Virus record (IMG/VR): IMGVR_UViG_3300042514_000732
Span: 1-35,429 of that record
Origin: a virus
DNA length: 35,429 nucleotides
Strand: one strand, 5' to 3'
In this document: piece by piece, positions 14,983 to 20,591 of the stretch
Numbering within the stretch: position 1 is the first letter of the stretch
Layout of the letters: each line of letters opens with the position of its first letter
The notes under the pieces: generated by a model
The model's database searches: none
Seen by the model: only the letters and a program-made list of their open reading frames with translations
What the model was told of the DNA's origin: nothing
Position numbers and translations under genes: made by a program

Positions 14983-15174
14983 ATGGAAATTACAACTACA
15001 CAAGAACTGCTAGAGGAAAAAATATTTAACTATCTTTCAGAAGATTTTTTAAATAGCCTCAAGGAAACTGACTTGGACGAAGATGAAAAACATGCAAATG
15101 TTATTTTGTCAAGAAAGCGTACTGCAGAAAATGCTAAGAACATTGCAAATATAGTTTTTAAGGCATTTGAATAA
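14983..15174 (+). CDS. 63-aa acidic helical protein, unknown function
   Basis: The ATG at 14983 is chosen because AGAGGG lies 8 nt upstream and the promoter lies between it and the longer in-frame ORF start. The product (MEITTTQELLEEKIFNYLSE...) is largely helical and charged, with no recognised motif. It ends 5 nt before the next gene, forming a two-gene unit with the zinc-ribbon protein. Confidence 0.7.
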   Translation: MEITTTQELLEEKIFNYLSEDFLNSLKETDLDEDEKHANVILSRKRTAENAKNIANIVFKAFE

Positions 15175-15179
15175 CTTCT

Positions 15180-15377
15180 ATGTCAGATGATGTTAAGCCT
15201 TGGGATTTATTTAATGGGTCTCCCAGATCGCCAGAGGAAGTAGCAGCAGCCAGATTAGAAATATGCAAAGGCTGTGATTTCTTTAGACCAAAAACTCAAA
15301 CATGTAAGAAGTGTGGATGTTTTATGGCTGCTAAGTCAATGTTACAAAATGCTAAATGTCCAATAGGTAAATGGTAG
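15180..15377 (+). CDS. small zinc-ribbon phage protein (DUF6171-like)
   Basis: 65 aa. Four Cys-type ligands are in ICKGCDFF and TCKKCGCFM, followed by the conserved-looking tail KSMLQNAKCPIGKW. The arrangement C-x2-C ... C-x2-C-x-C ... CP(I/L)G(K/R)W is typical of a small family widespread in tailed phages. Zinc binding is expected and the role is unknown. It ends at the convergent hairpin with the minus-strand gene at 15408. Confidence 0.8.
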   Translation: MSDDVKPWDLFNGSPRSPEEVAAARLEICKGCDFFRPKTQTCKKCGCFMAAKSMLQNAKCPIGKW

Positions 15378-15381
15378 TTCA

Positions 15382-15415
15382 AAAGATAGTCTTTTTATTT
15401 ATCACAACTATCTTT
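15382..15415. terminator. AT-rich convergent inverted repeat, possible bidirectional terminator
   Basis: AAAGATAGT / ACTATCTTT is a perfect 9-bp stem with a 16-nt loop, between the converging genes ending at 15377 and 15408. The stem is weak, and the flanking T-runs are short. Confidence 0.45.
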
Positions 15416-16154
15416 GATGATTTGGAAAAATATTATTGTAGATATCTCGCCCTTTAAGATATAATCTATCAAATAGGGCTTTTCCTTCTTGTTCAGATTC
15501 TTTTTGAACCCCTCTTCTAAACTGATGATCATATAATGCATTTACTTCTTCAACAACTACAGAGTCTTCAAATAAATCATCAGCATCTTTTATTGTAAAT
15601 CCATCAGCAAAGTATCTAGGAATTGGAATTATCGTACTTAAAGGTGTTCCAGCAGGAATATGTGTTAGCACATTTGGTTCTTGAACTCTTAAGTTAAGGG
15701 TAAAAGGCATCCTTATATTGTCAGATTCAACACTGCCTGTCAATACCGTTAAATTTTTTAAAATTTCATTTGGTGGGCTTATTGTCATAAGGTTTATTCC
15801 AGGAGGAGTTCTTAGGACAAATGGTGTTGCTATTGTTATTATTCCATGACCGAAATCAGATGTTACTTCTGGAGATATTTTTCCCTTTGTTTCTTTGTTT
15901 TCTATGTACGTAATTTGAAGATCTTCTTTTTTATCCCCACCGTTCCAAATAAAGTTAATATCACAATTTAATACAATGTTAAATCCGTATTCATTTGCAA
16001 CCATAAATGGAAGACAGTTATATACAAACCAAGGTGCCCAGTCTCTTTTTTTATTTGGTTTTTTAATAATATCTTCCATGTTAAGGTTTGTAAACTCTTC
16101 AAATCTAAAAAGTGCAATAGTTTTCTCAGGAACGTCATTTCCTTGATTAATCAT
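15408..16154 (-). CDS. DUF6065-like protein, paralogue E of the PEWYK family
   Basis: 248 aa. Its pattern (KKRDWAPWFVYNCLPFMVAN, then NIVLNCDINFIWNGG, GHGIITIATPFVLRTPPGIN, VLTHIPAGTPLSTIIPIPRY) matches my memory of DUF6065 quite well. It is the most diverged of the five relatives: it lacks PEWYK but keeps RTPPG, the 'SVESDNIRMPF' segment equivalent to GIVDTD, and the IPAGTPxxxIIP core. This copy is the main reason for linking the whole set to DUF6065. RBS GGGGG. It follows a 45-aa microgene by 26 nt. Confidence 0.78.
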   Translation of the reverse strand: MINQGNDVPEKTIALFRFEEFTNLNMEDIIKKPNKKRDWAPWFVYNCLPFMVANEYGFNIVLNCDINFIWNGGDKKEDLQITYIENKETKGKISPEVTSDFGHGIITIATPFVLRTPPGINLMTISPPNEILKNLTVLTGSVESDNIRMPFTLNLRVQEPNVLTHIPAGTPLSTIIPIPRYFADGFTIKDADDLFEDSVVVEEVNALYDHQFRRGVQKESEQEGKALFDRLYLKGRDIYNNIFPNHQR

Positions 16155-16180
16155 TTATTCCCCCAATATATAACAAATTG

Positions 16181-16318
16181 TTACTCTTTTATATGGTCTG
16201 ATTCAGATTTACAAAAACATCCATTGCAACAAGTTTCTGAAAAAACCTTTATAGCCAGAGAAGATGATTCGCTCTCAAATAGTGGCTTGTTGTTATCTAG
16301 GTTGTTTAGTATAGCCAT
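16181..16318 (-). CDS. 45-aa Cys-rich microprotein
   Basis: MAILNNLDNNKPLFESESSS leads to an 'ETCCNGCFCKSESDH' cluster with four Cys and a terminal His, so zinc or metal binding is plausible. ATG is 6 nt after TGATACAAT, a leaderless start of the kind repeated through the genome, which supports the gene. It precedes paralogue E in the same transcript. No family recognised. Confidence 0.7.
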   Translation of the reverse strand: MAILNNLDNNKPLFESESSSLAIKVFSETCCNGCFCKSESDHIKE

Positions 16319-16324
16319 GTAATT

Positions 16325-16333
16325 ATTGTATCA
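16325..16333 (-). promoter_or_regulatory. extended -10, leaderless promoter
   Basis: TGATACAAT on the minus strand, 6 nt before ATG 16318. Just upstream, CAAAATCTGAA occurs twice (16342-16352 and 16376-16386), a possible operator pair. Confidence 0.6.
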
Positions 16334-16447
16334 TATCCCGTCAAAATCTGAAAAATTATAAAAATTGAGTTTACCCAAAATCTGAATATTTTGTATAAGT
16401 GTATGATACATGTTTTTGTGTAAAAAATGTGAATAAATTAGTGAGCA

Positions 16448-16473
16448 CACTAGGGTAGATCATACACCTAGTG
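16448..16473. repeat. inverted repeat CACTAGG-N12-CCTAGTG
   Basis: 7-bp stem just beyond the stop codon (16487) of the leftward microgene trio. It may end or protect that transcript; there is no T-run. Confidence 0.45.
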
Positions 16474-16486
16474 CGACCTAATTATT

Positions 16487-16585
16487 CTAGCACTTGCAAG
16501 GGTCTATGCGGGTCTCATTCTCACTAAAAATAATGATACCTGTATCACCGCAGGTCTCGCATGTGTGTGCATACATTCCATTCAT
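16487..16585 (-). CDS. 32-aa zinc-knuckle microprotein (third of three)
   Basis: MNGMYAHTCETCGDTGIIIF then SENETRIDPCKC: CxxC plus terminal CxC. Its ATG directly abuts the TAA of the gene before it (TAA-ATG, zero gap). This spacing and the paired cysteines support a real gene. Confidence 0.68.
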   Translation of the reverse strand: MNGMYAHTCETCGDTGIIIFSENETRIDPCKC

Positions 16586-16684
16586 TTACTTATCCCAACA
16601 CTTAGGGCAAGTGATAATGTCATCACTGGCAAAGGCTTCACTTGACATCTTGCTATCGCATAGGCGACATGATAGTGTTATCAT
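16586..16684 (-). CDS. 32-aa zinc-ribbon microprotein (second of three)
   Basis: MITLSCRLCDSKMSSEAFAS then DDIITCPKCWDK: two CxxC knuckles 19 residues apart form a minimal zinc ribbon. ATG directly abuts the stop of the 57-aa gene (TAA-ATG). Confidence 0.7.
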   Translation of the reverse strand: MITLSCRLCDSKMSSEAFASDDIITCPKCWDK

Positions 16685-16858
16685 TTAGAAACCATACCAC
16701 TTCTTGCGGATTTCTTCCACAGTAGCGATTTGTGCTTCATCAGCAGAACGATAAGCCTCTACGCTCTCTCGTATCCATGGAGACTTTAGCATAGCCTTCT
16801 CATGTGCTTCGTGGCGAGCAAGGTCTTGCTCTGCCTTTATTCTGTTTAGTGTATCCAT
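16685..16858 (-). CDS. 57-aa helical protein (first of the leftward microgene trio)
   Basis: MDTLNRIKAEQDLARHEAHE..., ending VEEIRKKWYGF. Strongly helical and charged, with no recognised family. A GAAAGG-type RBS precedes ATG. Upstream, GGGTAT-catac-ATACCC (16903-16919) is a candidate operator. The trio is probably driven by the promoter at 17055-17083. Confidence 0.72.
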   Translation of the reverse strand: MDTLNRIKAEQDLARHEAHEKAMLKSPWIRESVEAYRSADEAQIATVEEIRKKWYGF

Positions 16859-16951
16859 TGTATAGGCTACCTTTCTTTAGTTATTTAATCTTATACCTGT
16901 AAGGGTATCATACATACCCTGAAAACTCAAGGCGACACGCCGTAGGCGTTG

Positions 16952-16967
16952 TGTGATGTGTGTCACT
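16952..16967. promoter_or_regulatory. CRP-like site 1
   Basis: TGTGA-TGTGTG-TCACT, one mismatch to TGTGA-N6-TCACA; in the leader of the leftward trio. Confidence 0.5.
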
Positions 16968-17054
16968 TATTTGCTACGCTCATGCGAACACTTGTTCGCC
17001 TTATTTGGTAGGCTCATTGACTTTTTTAACACTATTTAATTTTCTTATACTAGA

Positions 17055-17083
17055 AGTATAGCAAAGAAATGTCAAAAAGTCAA
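17055..17083 (-). promoter_or_regulatory. leftward promoter of the microgene trio
   Basis: On the minus strand TTGACT, 17 nt, TATACT, then TCTAGTATAA. It is closely similar to the rightward promoter at 18089 and gives a leader of about 190 nt to ATG 16858. Confidence 0.65.
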
Positions 17084-17104
17084 GACGACACGCCGTATCT
17101 TGTA

Positions 17105-17120
17105 TGTGATGTGCCTCACA
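17105..17120. promoter_or_regulatory. CRP-like site 2
   Basis: Exact TGTGA-TGTGCC-TCACA, upstream of the leftward promoter at 17055-17083. Confidence 0.55.
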
Positions 17121-17135
17121 CGCCTCGAAAAAAAG

Positions 17136-17158
17136 TTATCCACATGACGTACATCACA
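17136..17158. promoter_or_regulatory. DnaA-box 9-mer abutting CRP-like site 3
   Basis: TTATCCACA (17136-17144) overlaps CATGA-CGTACA-TCACA (17143-17158). The same composite recurs 42 bp downstream. Confidence 0.55.
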
Positions 17159-17177
17159 CCCCTATTTCACGCTCAAG

Positions 17178-17200
17178 TTATCCACATGACCTGTATCACA
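17178..17200. promoter_or_regulatory. DnaA-box 9-mer abutting CRP-like site 4
   Basis: TTATCCACA (17178-17186) overlaps CATGA-CCTGTA-TCACA (17185-17200), an exact repeat of the composite at 17136. The two lie four helical turns apart. Confidence 0.55.
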
Positions 17201-17240
17201 ATCCCTTTTGTCCGCTATGTCCGTTTTGTACCCCTCAATT

Positions 17241-17262
17241 TGTCACACCCCCCTGTTATACT
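17241..17262 (+). promoter_or_regulatory. rightward promoter with TGTCAC spacer element
   Basis: TGTCAC, 10 nt, TATACT: the same geometry as five TGTCAG promoters downstream. It drives the 17315-17972 microgenes. The palindrome TTGATAA-agg-TTATCAA (17280-17296) follows within the leader. Confidence 0.6.
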
Positions 17263-17314
17263 TACTAGTATAAGGAAAGTTGATAAAGGTTATCAAACTT
17301 AGAAAGGTCAGAAA

Positions 17315-17488
17315 ATGACAAATCGTATTTGGGAAAGTGTAAATGACTACACTAATGAAAGTGACGCTAAGCGTCTTGGCTATGTAACTTGCTCAGCAGG
17401 TTGCGGTAGAGTAACCGCTTGGTCACTCTGCACAATGTGTGGCGGTAACTATACCGAACACAATCTACTAGGAAAGGTGGTCAAGTAA
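17315..17488 (+). CDS. 57-aa zinc-binding microprotein
   Basis: MTNRIWESVNDYTNESDAKR... with CSAGCGR and CTMCGG knuckles (C-x3-C ... C-x2-C), a likely zinc ribbon. First gene of a five-gene run. RBS AGAAAGG. It ends TAATG, sharing a base with the next start. Function unknown. Confidence 0.72.
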   Translation: MTNRIWESVNDYTNESDAKRLGYVTCSAGCGRVTAWSLCTMCGGNYTEHNLLGKVVK

Positions 17489-17670
17489 TGACTACACTAA
17501 CAATAAACAATGTATGCAAAGAGCATACACCTAATAAACCTGCTATCTCTGATGTAGCAGATACACAATTCACATTCTGTGAGATGTGTGAAAATAACAT
17601 TGAGCGTTACTACTATGATGGTGACCCTGAACGACTACCTGAGTGGTCAGATTGGAAGGTGTCTCTATGA
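17488..17670 (+). CDS. 60-aa Cys-containing microprotein
   Basis: MTTLTINNVCKEHTPNKPAI..., with VCKEH and FCEMCENN supplying C, H and CxxC ligands; acidic C-terminus. Coupled to neighbours by TAATG upstream and ATGA downstream. No family recognised. Confidence 0.7.
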   Translation: MTTLTINNVCKEHTPNKPAISDVADTQFTFCEMCENNIERYYYDGDPERLPEWSDWKVSL

Positions 17671-17828
17671 GTCACTATGTAAATGTAAAGTCAGTATGTG
17701 GTAACGCTACTACATCTATTGACATCTATGACTTAGAGTTAAACGATAACATTGTGTGTTGTGATAACTGTAAATCTATCCTGATGTGTCGCAAGGCATG
17801 GGACTACCTATACAAGGAGGCTAAGTAA
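17667..17828 (+). CDS. 53-aa zinc-ribbon microprotein
   Basis: The start is the ATG that overlaps the previous stop as ATGA (17667-17670), giving MSHYVNVKSVCGNATTSIDI...; an earlier in-frame ATG at 17643 would overlap too far. 'CCDNCKSILMC' is a CxxC-type knuckle. Ends TAATG into the next gene. Confidence 0.7.
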   Translation: MSHYVNVKSVCGNATTSIDIYDLELNDNIVCCDNCKSILMCRKAWDYLYKEAK

Positions 17829-17917
17829 TGACAACACTACAAGATAAATTAGATGCAGTAGCACTAACACTAGAGCCAGTGTTATGGGATTTGCTAGATG
17901 AGATTGAGGAGAAATAA
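17828..17917 (+). CDS. 29-aa acidic helical microprotein
   Basis: MTTLQDKLDAVALTLEPVLW then DLLDEIEEK. The TAATG overlap with the previous stop supports translation. It is an acidic amphipathic helix of unknown role. Confidence 0.6.
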   Translation: MTTLQDKLDAVALTLEPVLWDLLDEIEEK

Positions 17918-17918
17918 A

Positions 17919-17972
17919 TTGTTAGTTATTCTAATTGCTATGATTGTATTTGGTTTTCTTTACTCTTTGTAA
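17919..17972 (+). CDS. 17-aa membrane peptide (TTG start)
   Basis: LVILIAMIVFGFLYSL after a TTG start, with GAGGAG 8 nt upstream. It consists of one hydrophobic span and is the shortest of six such peptides in the window. Confidence 0.45.
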   Translation: MLVILIAMIVFGFLYSL

Positions 17973-17980
17973 ATTAGATC

Positions 17981-18008
17981 TTGGCGGGTTATTTATTTAG
18001 CCCGTCAA
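17981..18008 (+). terminator. hairpin ending the 17.3-18.0 kb microgene operon
   Basis: TTGGCGGG / CCCGTCAA is an 8-bp stem with one G-T pair and a 12-nt loop, just after the last gene. It is followed by ATTTTCGAC (18010-18018), a motif found after most operons here. Confidence 0.55.
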
Positions 18009-18023
18009 AATTTTCGACAAAAG

Positions 18024-18067
18024 TTATCCACAGGGTTATACACAGGGTAAATGTGGTGTATCTCACA
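18024..18067. promoter_or_regulatory. two DnaA-box 9-mers and CRP-like site 5
   Basis: TTATCCACA (18024-18032), TTATACACA (18036-18044) and the degenerate TGTGG-TGTATC-TCACA (18052-18067), followed by CGACACGCCGT (18070-18080). Confidence 0.5.
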
Positions 18068-18088
18068 CACGACACGCCGTTGCAGGAC

Positions 18089-18117
18089 TTGACTTTCTGA
18101 CATTTTCATGGTACTAT
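18089..18117 (+). promoter_or_regulatory. rightward copy of the duplicated promoter
   Basis: TTGACT, 17 nt, TACTAT, then TCTAGTATAA. It is homologous to the leftward promoter at 17055-17083. The first ATG downstream (18138) opens only a 21-codon frame. Confidence 0.62.
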
Positions 18118-18150
18118 TCTAGTATAACAATTAAATAATGACTAATAAGG

Positions 18151-18206
18151 CAGTGAGCCTAGCAAATAAATGTGACCAGTATCACAGTGAGCCTAGCGAA
18201 TAAATG
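18151..18206 (+). repeat. 22-bp direct repeat flanking CRP-like site 6
   Basis: CAGTGAGCCTAGC(A/G)AATAAATG occurs at 18151-18172 and 18185-18206 (one mismatch). TGTGA-CCAGTA-TCACA (18171-18186) fills the space between. Related units, TGAGCCTACCAAATAAGG and TGAGCGTAGCAAATAAGTG, lie on the minus strand at about 16968-17018. Confidence 0.65.
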
Positions 18207-18214
18207 CCCTAAAA

Positions 18215-18236
18215 TGTCAGCCCCCCATGATAGGAT
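18215..18236 (+). promoter_or_regulatory. TGTCAG-N10-TAGGAT promoter
   Basis: TGTCAG 18215-18220, TAGGAT 18231-18236 with TGA extension. Drives 18270-18992. Confidence 0.6.
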
Positions 18237-18269
18237 AGTCTTATCAACTTAACGAAAGGAAGTCAATAA

Positions 18270-18455
18270 ATGACTTACACTGTAACACTAGAAACCTTTT
18301 CAGGTTCTACTAAAAAAATCAACCTCTCCTCTAAAGGTCAGGTTGCTCAATTCATCAACACTTATCCTAACACTCTACCTGTTGGCGTATCTGTTAAAGT
18401 CGCTTGCGACTCTCTTGGTATTAGCGGTACACTTCGTGGAAAGGCTTCACTATAA
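18270..18455 (+). CDS. 61-aa protein, unknown function
   Basis: MTYTVTLETFSGSTKKINLS...: a small beta-rich protein with an 'SSKGQVAQFINTYPNTLPVG' helix-turn segment. RBS AAAGGAAG. First of four overlapping genes (TAATG to the next). No family recognised. Confidence 0.72.
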   Translation: MTYTVTLETFSGSTKKINLSSKGQVAQFINTYPNTLPVGVSVKVACDSLGISGTLRGKASL

Positions 18456-18661
18456 TGGTAAAAATCCCTCACTCACTTCACTTCGTAACAGAGGTAGATG
18501 AAACTCATCCAGTAGGAATGCAACTACTTAGACTTTCAGAGTCAATGCGTACTCAAATGCTTGAAGAAATGCTAAAAGAATTATTGGCTCCGATGATTCA
18601 ACCTCACCTTGATGAAATAAATGAGCGTGGCACTTATGCAATTCTTAAGGTGGCAGAATAA
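18455..18661 (+). CDS. 68-aa helical protein, unknown function
   Basis: MVKIPHSLHFVTEVDETHPV... with a long amphipathic helix (LSESMRTQMLEEMLKELL). TAATG on both sides. No recognised motif. Confidence 0.72.
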   Translation: MVKIPHSLHFVTEVDETHPVGMQLLRLSESMRTQMLEEMLKELLAPMIQPHLDEINERGTYAILKVAE

Positions 18662-18846
18662 TGATGACACGCAAGGACTATGTAGCAACTGCTGAAATCC
18701 TACACGGATTCAAAGATTTAATTGGCGACCAATTACTTTTTGAAGATTTGGTGGACGAGTTTTCTTTAATGTTTGAAAGTGATAACGAAAGATTTGACCA
18801 TGTAAAGTTTTTCAATGCTTGCCATAAAGAAAGCGAGTTAGCATGA
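18661..18846 (+). CDS. 61-aa conserved phage microprotein
   Basis: MMTRKDYVATAEILHGFKDL..., with 'DLVDEFSLMFESDNERFDHV' and a 'FNAC' end. This MTRKDY(V)xxAxIL ... DNxRFDxxxFxxAC pattern looks like one I associate with many phage microproteins, from memory. Role unknown. Overlaps the next gene as ATGA. Confidence 0.75.
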   Translation: MMTRKDYVATAEILHGFKDLIGDQLLFEDLVDEFSLMFESDNERFDHVKFFNACHKESELA

Positions 18847-18992
18847 TTTTAGATACTGGAACACTCATTGCAATTGTAATTGCCCTTGGTGGATCTCTTT
18901 CAATGATGCTTGTATTTTGGAAACAAAATGTTGAGCAACATAAAGAAATTCGTAGATTGCAAATCGCATTGCGAGATGAACGCAACAAATAA
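18843..18992 (+). CDS. 49-aa single-span membrane protein
   Basis: MILDTGTLIAIVIALGGSLS then MMLVFWKQNVEQHKEIRRLQ...: one transmembrane helix (about 7-26) followed by a basic coiled-coil-like helix. ATGA overlap supports translation. It resembles Rz/holin-type small membrane proteins only in outline. Confidence 0.65.
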   Translation: MILDTGTLIAIVIALGGSLSMMLVFWKQNVEQHKEIRRLQIALRDERNK

Positions 18993-19002
18993 AATAAAAT
19001 CC

Positions 19003-19025
19003 TGAGCATGATTGAAAACTGCTCA
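19003..19025 (+). ncRNA. covarying hairpin element, copy 1
   Basis: TGAGCA / TGCTCA stem with 11-nt loop TGATTGAAAAC, preceded by TCC, 11 nt after a stop codon. Confidence 0.6.
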
Positions 19026-19028
19026 AGA

Positions 19029-19107
19029 ATTTTCGACCCGTTCGGGCGTGTCGTCCACAGTTTACGTAAGTTATCCACAGGCCCAGTATTTTGTGAGGTT
19101 TATCACA
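19029..19107. promoter_or_regulatory. intergenic regulatory module with DnaA box and CRP-like site 7
   Basis: ATTTTCGACCC (19029-19039), GGGCGTGTCG (19044-19053), TTTACGTAAG (19061-19070), TTATCCACA (19071-19079), and exact TGTGA-GGTTTA-TCACA (19092-19107). The first three parts recur in order at 20516-20554. Confidence 0.55.
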
Positions 19108-19148
19108 TGGCTTGAGCGTCTCACTATTTGGAATTACTGGCTGGTAGG

Positions 19149-19178
19149 TTGATAAATGTCAGCCATAAATGATAGGAT
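19149..19178 (+). promoter_or_regulatory. promoter with TGTCAG spacer element
   Basis: TTGATA (19149-19154), 18 nt, TAGGAT (19173-19178) with TGA extension; TGTCAG at 19157-19162, 10 nt before the -10. Confidence 0.62.
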
Positions 19179-19221
19179 TACAGAGTAATAAAGTAATTAA
19201 ACTAACGAAAGGCGGACTTAA

Positions 19222-19446
19222 ATGTCAGCACTAACTTATACAATAGATAACCTACTAGTAGGAAAACACTATCGTTCCCGTAATCGTAAGATTGAAGGAA
19301 TTATCCAAGATGCAGAAAGTCATGACGCATGGTATGGAAATGAATACCAAGCCTATCGTGTTCGTGTTAGACCTCAACACGGAGATAGCATTAAATCATG
19401 GGGTAAAGATTTTTATGCGGTTGTCGCAGTAAAGACGGGAGAATAA
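19222..19446 (+). CDS. 74-aa protein, unknown function
   Basis: MSALTYTIDNLLVGKHYRSR..., basic and beta-rich with HYRSRNRKIEGII and VRVRPQHGDSIKSWG; it reads like a small SH3/OB-type barrel. A related arrangement (VGDTYTTQKSKVTGVIKEI) is seen in the protein at 21661. RBS GAAAGGCGG. First gene of the 19222-20488 operon. Confidence 0.72.
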   Translation: MSALTYTIDNLLVGKHYRSRNRKIEGIIQDAESHDAWYGNEYQAYRVRVRPQHGDSIKSWGKDFYAVVAVKTGE

Positions 19447-19449
19447 ATA

Positions 19450-19641
19450 ATGGGAAATTTATTTGATGAAATTGGTACTTGCTTTGAGTGCTATGATGAA
19501 GGCGTATTATTCTTTGGCAATAGTAGCGAGGAATACGATACAGAATTCTGCACTTGCGCTAAAGGTCAAGAATTAGAAAATTACTACATTGAGTGGTATG
19601 CTGAGAATGAAATGAATGAATACACATTGGAGAATGCATAA
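19450..19641 (+). CDS. 63-aa Cys-rich acidic protein
   Basis: MGNLFDEIGTCFECYDEGVL..., with TCFECYD and EFCTCAKG giving CxxC and CxC, a probable zinc knuckle. Acidic C-terminus. Ends TAATG into the next gene. Family not recognised. Confidence 0.7.
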   Translation: MGNLFDEIGTCFECYDEGVLFFGNSSEEYDTEFCTCAKGQELENYYIEWYAENEMNEYTLENA

Positions 19642-19856
19642 TGGATTACCTATACTCTGTCACCGCTACCTATGACTCTGCCCCTATCCCTAATTGGGTT
19701 GGGCGTTATAGTGATGCTTTATCTGCCGTTGAAACTTTCCAACAGTTTGTTGATAGTGGAGATGCTAAAGAATACGCAACAATAAACTTGTCTGAACCTT
19801 CAGGCAAGATGCACACAAAAACTTTCTACACTACAGGATTGGTCGTAACAAAATAA
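19641..19856 (+). CDS. 71-aa protein, unknown function
   Basis: MDYLYSVTATYDSAPIPNWV..., an alpha/beta pattern (a strand, the DALSAVETFQQFVDSG helix, then two strands). TAATG at both ends. Confidence 0.7.
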   Translation: MDYLYSVTATYDSAPIPNWVGRYSDALSAVETFQQFVDSGDAKEYATINLSEPSGKMHTKTFYTTGLVVTK

Positions 19857-20176
19857 TGGGAAACAATACAGCGATGGACTTAGCAGAAAACATTGACATA
19901 ACACTTGAACAGGCTATTGGTTATCACTTACAGGGTAATCACTATCCACCAGTACCTCTTAGCATGGTGCCAGTATGCATACAGGCTCTTGACTTTGCTA
20001 ATGAAGATTTATGGGATGAAACCGTTGAGATGCCAGAGGGTATTTTGTACAAGGGCAACACGGCTGCACCTGTATGGGCTATTATTGAGCAACACCACCT
20101 ACACGCATGGCTACCTGAAAACATTGAATACTACAATGAAGATGAAGGATTTGAGTTAGGATTGGGGCTAGAATAA
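19856..20176 (+). CDS. 106-aa acidic protein, unknown function
   Basis: MGNNTAMDLAENIDITLEQA..., with HYPPVPLSMVPVCIQALDFA and LHAWLPENIEYYN. The segment around 'HYPPVP..M' looks like an active or binding loop, but no family is recognised. Coupled by TAATG to a 22-aa membrane peptide. Confidence 0.72.
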   Translation: MGNNTAMDLAENIDITLEQAIGYHLQGNHYPPVPLSMVPVCIQALDFANEDLWDETVEMPEGILYKGNTAAPVWAIIEQHHLHAWLPENIEYYNEDEGFELGLGLE

Positions 20177-20244
20177 TGGATGCATGGCTAATATTCTTTG
20201 GCTTTCTTTTACTATCAATTATCGTTACAGCGGGAGGACGTTAA
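20176..20244 (+). CDS. 22-aa membrane peptide
   Basis: MDAWLIFFGFLLLSIIVTAG, GR, stop. A single hydrophobic span ending AGGR. The TAATG overlap supports translation. It is similar to the 21-aa peptide at 21469, which ends AGGK. Confidence 0.58.
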   Translation: MDAWLIFFGFLLLSIIVTAGGR

Positions 20245-20245
20245 A

Positions 20246-20488
20246 ATGACTGTTACAATAACTAGCATGGAATTAAAATTTGCAGATAACCTTACACCAG
20301 ATCAATTAATGATTGAAGACTTAATTATGGTTGAAGATGAGGTTGTTGAGGTACTTGGAATTCAATCTGATTCATCGGGTAACATTTATCTTGTTGCTTA
20401 TAAAGATGAGTTTGGTGAAAAGAACATTGTGCAATTCCAGCATGATGAATTTGTTTCTCTCTACGTGTATGTAGATAGTGACGAATAA
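20246..20488 (+). CDS. 80-aa acidic protein, unknown function
   Basis: Start ATG 20246 chosen for GGGAGGACG upstream. MTVTITSMELKFADNLTPDQ..., a compact acidic beta-rich protein (LIMVEDEVVEVLGIQSD, IVQFQHDEFVSLYVYVD), possibly a small beta-barrel. Last gene of its operon. Confidence 0.72.
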   Translation: MTVTITSMELKFADNLTPDQLMIEDLIMVEDEVVEVLGIQSDSSGNIYLVAYKDEFGEKNIVQFQHDEFVSLYVYVDSDE

Positions 20489-20490
20489 AG

Positions 20491-20516
20491 TTTTTATGCA
20501 CTTCCCCGCATAAAAA
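20491..20516 (+). terminator. operon-end hairpin
   Basis: TTTTTATGC / GCATAAAAA is a 9-bp stem with an 8-nt loop, 2 nt after a stop codon. The module AATTTCGACCC, GGGCGTGTCG, TTTACGTAAG follows (20516-20554). Confidence 0.55.
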
Positions 20517-20556
20517 TTTCGACCCCCGCACTCGGGCGTGTCGGTTTACGTAAGAT

Positions 20557-20585
20557 TTGACATTTTCCCACATTTTTGGTAAGAT
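20557..20585 (+). promoter_or_regulatory. leaderless promoter of the GP88 operon
   Basis: TTGACA, 17 nt, TAAGAT, 6 nt, ATG (20592). The spacer contains TTTTCCCACATTTTTGG, similar to the spacer of the promoter at 24444. Confidence 0.75.
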
Positions 20586-20591
20586 TAATTT

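Larger units (their letters stand above)
16859..17314. other. 456-bp divergent regulatory region
   Basis: I see no gene here. It holds a leftward promoter (17055-17083), the palindrome GGGTAT-catac-ATACCC (16903-16919), four CRP-like palindromes, two DnaA-box 9-mers, two CGACACGCCGT motifs (16933-16943, 17086-17096), a rightward -10 at 17257-17262 and the operator-like palindrome TTGATAA-agg-TTATCAA (17280-17296). Confidence 0.7.

Noticed and set aside
17069-17302. 77-aa open frame in the regulatory gap
   Set aside because: No RBS; its codons coincide with repeated DnaA/CRP-like composites and a promoter, so it is an accident of repeats.
18138-18203. 21-codon frame after the 18089 promoter
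   Set aside because: It is made of the 22-bp direct repeat plus the CRP-like site, and no RBS is present.
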